A DNA stretch of 64,000 nt from Quillaja saponaria (lineage: Eukaryota; Streptophyta; Magnoliopsida; Fabales; Quillajaceae). The stretch spans positions 21,408,001 to 21,472,000 of the forward strand of contig CM055613.1 of NCBI GenBank assembly GCA_029379385.1, given 5' to 3'. Shown piece after piece: positions 56,006 to 64,000 of the stretch (within the stretch, counting starts at the first letter, position 1; the number at the start of each line of letters is the position of its first letter). A model generated the notes under the pieces. That model was given only the letters and a program-made list of their open reading frames with translations, was not told where the DNA came from and did not search any database. Made by a program: the position numbers and the translations under genes.

Positions 56006-57570
56006 ATCACACCTAGGCCCCATCTTCCTCTGCCTGGGTTCAAAACTGTTGTTGACTAAACCCAAAGCTCTATCAATTTGCATGTTCCTTTTTCAATTTG
56101 ATATGGTAGCGTCCTTGAAGTAAACCAATAGAAACTTTCATTTTTATTTCATGTAAACTTTGTTAAAGAGTCAGCCACTGCATTTACTTCTCTAAAGCCA
56201 TGATAAATCATAATGTTATTTTCCTGCAATATTTGTACCAAGTCCCAAAACTTTCTACTAAATTTTCAAAGTGATAAAGTCCTTCGAAAAACACACTAAA
56301 TAAGAGCCATAGAGTCAGTATTCACAATGGCACTATGGAAACCTCTTGACACGCAATGCTTCAACCCTTCAAGAAGTGCTTCAAACTCTGCAACCATATT
56401 TGATTGATGACCCAAAAATGAACCATAAGCCCAAATAAAATCGTCTGTGGATGACCTAAGGATACACCTGTGTGGCAGCCTCACCAGGATCACCTCTAGA
56501 GCAACCATCACAATTAAGCTTCACAAAACCAGATGGAGGAGACTACCATCTAAGCACCTTGACACGATTTAAGAACAACCTAGGAGGGCAACCTGAAAAG
56601 TAAAAATCTGTGTTAAAATGCATCATTTGAAGTAACCTTCGCTTTTCCTTTTAAAGAGCCTACAATAATTTTGATGACTTTCCAAACAATAAAGAGCGTA
56701 TTCATAGCCAGATTTTCAAAATTGGAAGCGTTTCTAGCCTTCCAACTTTCCCACACAATTAAGCATACAGTAACACAACAAAGATAAACAGCCAAATAAG
56801 AATATCCTTGACTCCACCAATAGTGAAACATATGCACCTATATCACTTCATACTACATGTCAAAATTACTCATGAAAAAAGACCATACCATCCTAGCAAC
56901 TTGAGAAGTGATGAATAAGTGTTGGATGGTCTCCTCGTTATAGACTTTACAACACCTGCATGTGGAACCATGGCATATTTAAAACGTACCAAGGTACTAT
57001 CAAGAGCAAAGTAACCATTCAATTATTTCCATGCAAACATCGATAACTTTAAAGGAAGTAGAGGCAGCCACGTGTTTAAAAAAGGGTCGTAAAGTCTTCC
57101 TAGTCCAAACCACCTTCCAAGCTAAGAAAGTGGAGAACACTCTTATTTTATCCTCAGACCATGTCAAGGAATCATCAAAATCATCAAATATCTAAATCTC
57201 ATTTAAACTTTGCAGAATCAGAGAAGGAACAAGTGATCTTTCCTCAATTGCTAACATTGAAAAGTCCGCTACCTTCCACCATGAGATATGCCTAGGAATT
57301 TCATCCACCAATAAGTAGAAGGGGCCATGTTCACACCACTTGTCATACCACAAGTTAACCTGCCCTCTACCTACTATCAAAAAGAGATTTTGCCCTGCTA
57401 CAGCTCTACATGTCGCTATATGTCACCACATTGGGGAAGAAGCCGAAGGCTGAACACAGACATGGTGCAACAACCTACAGTATATAGCTTGCATAAAACA
57501 AGCCCATAAAGAAGAACCATTTTCGAAATATAAACCAAAGCTTCATTGAAAACACCATACAAATATTAGT
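56006..57570 (-). mobile_element. LINE 3' part, minus strand (second copy)
   Basis: It parallels 50980-52440 closely: the 3' untranslated part, RNase H (56511-56296), the stretch at 56837-56613, and the zinc-like region with GRGQVNLWYDKWCEHGPF (57375-57320). The 5' part is missing; a plus-strand Tat LTR begins at about 57572. Compared with the first copy it has a 100 bp segment near 56890-56990 absent there, so the two are not a recent tandem duplicate. Confidence 0.78.
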
Positions 57571-57571
57571 T

Positions 57572-58480
57572 AGGGAACATTAGGACAAATTTTTAATAGA
57601 ATATTAAATGCTAATCTGATCTAATAAGGAATTAGCTGTTAAGTAGGAAAAGACTTTCCTTCTTGTTTAGGAGTCCAAAGGGAGGTTTAGGTCTGATTTA
57701 AGAGTCCCTTTTACCCCCACTTTTCTTCTTTTCTCTCTAAATTTCATACAATGAACAGAATTTTTTTTTTTAAGTAATGATGATGCTAGCTTAAGTTTTT
57801 ATTCAGTTGCAAGAGGTAAGTAACCTCGAGTTATGAAGCTATTACGAGAATTTGTTTGTAAGAGGAAATCTGATGTTATACACACATGCAAGTATATATG
57901 TTTTTCTTGGTTAATTGCTTAATGATTATGTGTTTTAGTTTGTTATGATGTACACAAGATAGATTGATACATATAATCTGATGCTAGTTAATTGATTAAT
58001 GTCTTTGCATGATTAATTAACATGAGTGGTAAAAGTAGCACTTGAATTAAATCTGAGTTTATTTATGTGTTGTTTGGAAAATCTGATATAGACTAAGTTA
58101 ATGTGGCTTTTGTGTTAATTGTTTAGAATCAATTGCACCTATCTAGTTCGTAATTCTTTCACATAATTAAATCCATAACGCTTGATGATGGTTATTATGT
58201 GATTAATGTTAATTATTTCACTTGACCTAATTAACAAAGAGGTAAAGGATAGGCAGGAAAGATTTGTTTCCAGGGTTGATTTGCATGCACATGTGTATAT
58301 TCAGATTGGTATTTGTTTTGTTTTCAATGATTAATAGCTCATGAATATTTGCAAAGGCTTCTTTGCAGTTGAATCTTACAAATCTTTGGTTGTTTGCTTA
58401 GTTTAGTAAGTTTCTGCTGAAACTTGTTTCTCACATCAAAATTTAATTCTCTTGTAAATTTGGAAGATTTATCCATACCA
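57572..58480 (+). mobile_element. Tat-type LTR fragment, plus strand
   Basis: It begins near AGGACAAATTTTTAATAGAAT and matches 44240-44893 and the reverse complement of 23280-24130, including the TTGATTAATGTCTTTGCATG and AAATCTGAGTTTATTT blocks. Both ends are truncated. Confidence 0.65.
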
Positions 58481-59589
58481 TTTCTATAGATGATTCTTCA
58501 TTCGGCCTAAAATCTGTGGTTCATTTGAAAACACGGATAGGATAACGTTGTATGTACCATTGCTCTATCCTACACCAAAGCCTTTGAAAATCCTCTAATG
58601 AGAACATGTTTGCATTCCAACAATCCTATTGACACCGTAGCCTCCAATGGTTGCAAAAGCTTTCCAAATATCCACCATAGGTAAGAGCTTTCCAACCAAG
58701 GCAAACTTGTAAGGAGCTGCCAAAGACTCAATTTGTTGAGAGCTATTTACACAGCTAGAACCCCCGGATAAGTTGAAATTTCCTTGGATGGTATGCTAGG
58801 TATGGTGCTTTATCCATGAGAAACCACAAAGGCAAAAGATTTCTTTACAAAGGGAGGAGGATCGGTTGGAGAAGCTACTAGCTTTGGAGGAAATTTTTTG
58901 GCAAGGACTCTTGGGATGGCGGCTTGGTTATGCTGTGGGTTTGAAGTTGTTGAGTCCTACTAGGACTCCTTGATATGGTGTCAGATGGCTAGGAATTTGG
59001 AGGGGCTGGGGTCAGATGGGAAGAAGATTGAGGCATGACGGGTTATGAGCATAGATTTGCCACAGATGAATGGTCTGAAATCATATGGGAGGAAGTTGTG
59101 TTTAAAGCAGCTTGGGACTGGTTTTATTGAAAATGGATGATAGGAAGCCTTAGAGTCCTTGGGCTTTGCTTGGAGGAAGGTCTTGGAGGATGGCATGGAA
59201 GCAGCCGCTATTGCCTGTGGCTAAGAGCCCTCCATGGTGGCCTGAAAATCTTGAATAACCACCTAGGTAGGCCAAAAAACCCAAACCGTACAGAGCTAAT
59301 TTTTGGAATCCTAGTTGAACTAACTCTTGTTTTTTTGGCAATACCATCCTTCAATCCTCCATTTTATCAGAAAACAACTCATAGTGAAAACGAAAACAAT
59401 AAAGAAAATTTGCATACGTTTACTGAGTCTTGAAAAACTTGGACGACCACCTTTAGACAAAAATTTGGATGACCAAGAAGCTATTCGCTATTATATTTTG
59501 GCCACCATATTGGAAAAGATAGACACTTTCTTTCTACCAACATAAAGTGGGAAGCCCAATCTAACTACCGAAAGACGTTGATGACGAAA
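58481..59589. other. Unassigned, possibly LINE ORF1-derived
   Basis: Lower AT content than the surroundings. On the minus strand, 59196-58981 reads as a Lys/Pro/Phe-rich peptide that loosely recalls the N-terminal part of plant LINE ORF1 (DUF4283-type), and the neighbours are LINEs in the same orientation. The evidence is weak. The plus-strand frame at 59137-59433 shows nothing I recognise. Confidence 0.25.
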
Positions 59590-62080
59590 ACTAGCCTTTA
59601 TGATCACCCTTAATCATTAAGAAGAAGCCTTAGAGCTTGTTATAAAACAACTCTTCTACTTAATAATCATCTGACCTGAATTAACTTCATACTCATTTAA
59701 GAAATGCATGAGGCTTTCACAAGACTTTTTCTGAAATTTATTATATCATCTACAAAAGCAAGGTGAATGATTTTTAGAGCACTAGCAGTATGATAATAAT
59801 AATAAACCAAACCTGTAGCTATGCATTGCTTCCGCCCTCAGGTCAACACTTCAGAAGCAAGAATAAATAATAAAGGAGACAAAGGGTCCCCTTGTCAAAT
59901 CCCCTGTGAAGACTAGAAAAAAACCTGTGTTTTTGCCATTTACTAGGACAGTACTAGTACCAAGGACTAGAAATAAATGATATCAATAGAAGATTCACAA
60001 AAACCAAACTTCCTCAAAACAGAGACCAAGAATAACCAAGTCAAGCCTTAGCCATATCAAGCTTAAATATTACATTACCACCCAAAATCTTCTTTCAAAT
60101 ATCATGAACTAGTTCTTGAGCTAACACCACATTATCAATAAGATTTCCGCCCCTCTTAAAAGCCACTTTGTTCTTAGGAAATTAAGTCACGCTAACCTAA
60201 CTCAAACAATTCACCATGATACGTGAAATAATTTTAGAAGAAAATTTACATAAGGTAACAGGCTGAAGTTCTAAAAAGGATTGTGGAAAATCAACCTTAG
60301 GAAGCAACACTATTACAGTACTACTCACAAACTTCAACAACTCACTCTCCAGAGAAAAAAATACTGAATAGCCCTAATGACATCCCCCCTTGAAATGATT
60401 GACCAACAAAAAATTGACCATTAAAACCATTTGGACCAGCAGCACTATTTTGGTCTAATTGGAACACAGCTTCTTTAATCTCATCCCCCAAAGGCAATTT
60501 ACAAAGAACCTCATTTGTGCAGATGTTACCAAGGAAGGAATGCAATCTAGAACATGCATATCAAGAGAATTACCTGAATTAGTAAAAAGATGCAATAAAT
60601 GATTGATTGCTTCCTTTTCAATTTCCTCCTTCTGGTCTAACCAAACTCCAGCAGCATTCTGGATTTTATAAATAGCAAGACGACTCCTTTTGGCTTTAAC
60701 TGTAGCATGATAAAACTTTGTGCACCGGTCACACTCCTTAAGCCATTTAACTGACGATTTTTGCTGCCAAAATGCCTTCTCCATATTAAACTTTTCCTCT
60801 AAAAGGGCTTCACCCCAATTAAGCTCGTCCTTGGTTGACCAACACCATCTTCAATATTCTGAACTCTATCTTGGATCCATCCAAAAACATCCTTATTCCA
60901 CACTCACAAAACTTTTTTGAAACAATTCAACTTCACACCAAGAATGTACAAAGGATTACCAATGAGAGATTCCTCCCATGACTATTGAACCGTTGTCATG
61001 AAAGAACAATGCCTACTCCGAATATTAAGTTACCCGAAATAGCATGCCATGCTTAGGCCCATGAATTTTCACTTCAAGGATTTGTAATCAGAATATATCC
61101 TGCCACTCTTTAATTAGTCCATGTGACTGAAGCAGAAAAATACAGTTCATGAAGATCCCAAACAGGTAAAGTGCCAAAAAAATCAGCAACTAAATCAAAG
61201 TTAAATCTTGAATAAATATCTGAAACATTATCCTAATTAAGAATACTGTTAAAATCACCACCAACAAGGTAACCATAAGGCCCAGCCGATTGGTTCACTT
61301 CTATCAAGTTATCCCATATCTCAAAACAGCCCCTAATACAATTAGCACAAACCAAAGTAAGGAAAATAGGAAAGCTTACTTGACTATGCATGACCTTTAA
61401 AGTAATTTTCTGGCCCAAGCTCAACATGATGTCACAAAAGTAAGCATTATCCTAAAAAAGCCAAAGATTATTTTCCAAGTTTGAACAAAAATTTGTAAAA
61501 CCGAGATATCTAGCCAACTCTTTCAGATAAGCAAGAGGAATTTTAGATTCAGATATTGAAACAAAGGAACAATTATGTAACCTCTCAACTTATGTACGCC
61601 TTGATCTAATATAGTTTACCCCTCTGACATTCCAATATAAAATATTTATTGTTGAGAGGATAATGAGGGTAAATCCTACATACTCTAGGAGGCTTACCAA
61701 TTGAGGTTTTCATGCATTCAAGATTAGCCCGAAGAGAGCAAAGAGTGGATCCTTCCCTCGTAAAGCTTAGGATTTTTGTTACTTTTGGGATAAAGATTTA
61801 AGGTGTGTACCATCCTTTCCAAATCTTCCTTAGATGTTATATGAGAGAAAGATTTAAGGCGTGTACTACCCTTGAAGAGGAGCAATGTCCAATAACTGAT
61901 CTTGGGATACCCCTCACGGTTATGCTCAACAATAACAACCCGAGTATGCCTTGGTATAATTTCATCATTCTTTCCAACTTCACTACAAAGCCTAACTACT
62001 TCTTGAAATTCTTGATCCTTATCTTGACCAATATCAACCAAATCTTGCAAGCATATGATGGAGTTCAAATCATATAAAAA
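59590..62080 (-). mobile_element. LINE 5' part, minus strand (third copy)
   Basis: Minus strand, in order: ORF1/ORF2 junction with SKEDLERMVHTLNL (about 61845-61800); endonuclease with YLVGGDFNSILN (61275-61233); the linker EKAFWQQKSSVKWLKECDRC and KFYHATVKAKRSRL (60784-60670), the usual start of the RT region; AVFQLDQNSAAGPNGFNGQFF (60460-60400); and RT palm remnants down to about 59690. The 3' half of RT and RNase H are absent. This copy and the 3' copy at 56006-57570 could be halves of one element separated by 2 kb. Confidence 0.78.
60455..60784 (-). pseudogene. LINE ORF2 linker and RT N-terminal fragment
   Basis: A 109-codon open fragment with QQKSSVKWLKECDRCTKFYH, a conserved block between endonuclease and RT in plant L1 elements (D-x-N-T-x-F-F-H in canonical copies). 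It overlaps the next open piece (60545-60342), which carries the NSAAGPNGFNGQFF block in another frame, so a frame shift lies near 60500. Confidence 0.72.
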
Positions 62081-62810
62081 ATATATATATAACTTTGAGT
62101 CACGTTAGGAAATGCTTTTCTGAAGGTTTTATTTGTCCTCATTCCCTTCTAGAGTTTGCTATTGGGTTTGACAAATATCCTCCAAGATAACACAAAGTCT
62201 TAGAATTCTGTAGTTAGCAAAATTGAAGAATTCTCTAAGAACTTTTATTGAAGATAGTTTCTCACAGTGGCTGTAGAGAATTTTTAGAAGAAAGAAAGAA
62301 AACAGAAAAATCAATACTACGTGCATTGTACATATCTATTTATAATATCTAAAAACTTAAAAATTTGAAAAGACACAATTATTTCAAAGGCAATTGTAAA
62401 TGTAGACAGTTATAAATGTCCTAAGGGTTTTTTTTTTCTTTCTTTTTTTCAAATAAACAAAAACTCAATAATCCCCCACTTTGTTTGAAAGAAAAAAAAA
62501 ATGCTAAAGTTTATTTTGAAAACTGCATCTACAGCGAAAGTAATTGCAAGTCAATATACATACATAAAGATATCTTTCGATTTAAATCTTTACTCAGTGT
62601 AAATATCTCAAGACTCCATCAAGAACACTAATTGCCATAGCAATAAATTAGGTACTTTATGCAACAGGATCGGAGATATCACACATATATCAGCCTTGTA
62701 TCTATATGAGAAGTTCTATAATTTACTTAGCACTATTATGGCCTTGTGCTTGTACCTGTTTCATAGATTCTGTTGAAAGTAAACCTTAAACTTTCTTAAG
62801 AAGCGGCACC
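62081..62810. other. Unassigned, possibly an antisense LTR
   Basis: It has a CAATAATCCCCCACTTTGT stretch (62467-62485), T/A-rich tracts and no coding frames. The composition recalls an LTR/leader of a copia-type element in antisense, but no second copy is present in the window to prove it. Confidence 0.25.
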
Positions 62811-64000
62811 TGATAACTCTAGAATAATAGAGTTATTTTATTATAAATTTAATTCATATTTGATCCTGAACATGATATTTTAAGTTAGAGTACTAGTTAA
62901 ATATAGTGTTAGAGTTGTTTTAGGTTGTTTTTAGGGATTTTGTAGAGCTTTTATCTTAATTAGGAGTAATTCACTGAATTTTGATATTTAATTTGTTTTA
63001 GGTGTCTTTGTAGTTTCCTAGTGTGAATTAAAGAAGGGAAGTTGATCAATTGGCGTCGGAACGCTGCATAAAATGAAGCTGTGGCACCCCAAAAGGGAGA
63101 ATTAAGGAAAAAAGGAAGAGAGAACAACGGCCCAGTGTCACCATTATGAAGCCACAGCGCTAACACAAAAGGAGAAAAATACATAAGTCAGGGAGCTTAA
63201 AGCCATAGTGCAGGAAGCTTGAAGCCACAACACGATCAGTAAGAAGCCGTAGAGTCAAAAGAAGGACGACTTTTGTAAACCAACCAAGGAATTAATGCCG
63301 CAGTGCCTATGAGTGTGAGGCTACGACGTGACAAAAGATGAGTCCTATTGAGATTATACAGATCCTGTGAAGCTGCAGTGCCATATATGTTTGAGCCGCA
63401 ATGCTTGTACGGATTTTGAGGAATTTGAAGACTTCTAGTTTATCCAAAATAGAAGGGAAAAAGCTATAAATAAAAGAGGAGGGCAGAGGTTTAGAAACAA
63501 TCTAGAGTTCATGATAGGTTTATGATGGAACTCAAATGTAGTTTGATTTAGTTTTATTTATGTATTGCTTAGGTTTTGGTATTTATGTTATTTATATCAT
63601 TCTATGTTTATTGTTTCTAATTGCTTGGTCATCAATTAGATAGATCTGGTAATCTAGAGGAACCTTGACGAAGGAAATCTAGGTTAGCCTTGAGTGATAT
63701 AGCACATGTTTGAATTTTTTCACTTTATTGATTGAATTTAATTTACATATAAGATAGACATATATACCTATATACCATGTGTAGCCTAATAAGGTTGTTT
63801 TTAATAAATCTTATTTAATTCAGTTCTCATAGACATATAGAGGTATGAATTATAAGCAATTGAAAGATTCTTATAATTAACTTGGAATCCTAGGTTAAGA
63901 ACATAATATCAGAACTGAGCATGATAGGATAAAAGTAATTCAAATGAAGTGTGAGTGAAATCATATTCCTAAGCTTTCTTTACATAATTTCAAGTTCAGT
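62811..64000 (+). mobile_element. Athila LTR, 5' 1190 bp, runs off the window
   Basis: It starts TGATAACTCTAGAATAATAG and follows the LTR at 13171-14620 base for base with scattered changes up to the window edge (equivalent to about 14450). A TATAAATA box lies at 63463-63470. U3 holds the same GCCGCA-type modules (63045-63410). Whether it is a 5', 3' or solo LTR cannot be told. Confidence 0.8.

Noticed and set aside
1..64000. CRISPR arrays, operons, Shine-Dalgarno sites, rRNA genes
   Set aside because: No regularly spaced repeats with unique spacers and no bacterial gene organisation; the content is plant nuclear.

Overview
This window looks like AT-rich nuclear DNA of a flowering plant, most likely a eudicot. 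The evidence is layered Ty3/gypsy (Athila/Tat and chromovirus types), Ty1/copia and L1-type LINE remnants, several DNA-transposon derivatives with clean target-site duplications, a plastid psbH fragment inside a retrotransposon, and an old endogenous caulimovirid (pararetrovirus). The species cannot be named from the sequence. Only one gene looks intact and host-encoded: a single-exon DUF716/TMEM45-like membrane protein on the minus strand (3017-4033). Almost everything else is decayed mobile DNA, and most open frames are fragments of broken polyproteins.

Layout. 1-3016: non-coding, with a tandemly duplicated ~0.2 kb LTR-like unit. 3017-4033: DUF716 gene. 4813-6261: Mutator-like non-autonomous element with an 8/9 bp target duplication. 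7226-7640: degenerate ~100 bp AT-rich tandem repeat. 8033-10069: antisense Athila-type LTR that holds a Tourist-like MITE, which holds a 521 bp hAT MITE (perfect 8 bp duplication), which holds a tRNA-like segment. 10070-14620: Athila-type element (accessory ORF, PPT, 3' LTR) with plastid psbH inserted. 14621-14945: protease fragment of another Athila element. 14951-26788: chromovirus whose gag is split by a deleted Athila element (15767-18591) and whose 3' LTR region is split by an antisense Tat element (22862-26285). 26789-28561: probable LTR of another Ty3 element.

28562-37660: a second Athila-type element (LTR, PBS, gag, protease, RT, RNase H, integrase, accessory ORF), interrupted by a 951 bp solo LTR and by an antisense LTR fragment. 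37690-41440: plus-strand LINE. 41450-42640: LTR. 42641-44088: antisense copia. 44089-45127 and 49953-50668: two diverged copies of one host segment flanking a 4.8 kb circularly permuted caulimovirid insert (45128-49952). 50536-62080: three minus-strand LINE pieces separated by Tat LTRs. 62811-64000: start of another Athila LTR.

The genes do not form an operon or pathway. The story is one of nested insertion, decay and duplication around one quiet host gene. Strongest points for follow-up: the pararetrovirus with its long flanking duplication and its ORF2 broken by a single stop codon; the three-deep MITE nest with an embedded pol III-like promoter; the psbH transfer into a retrotransposon; and nested insertions whose target sites can be read from the interrupted reading frame.
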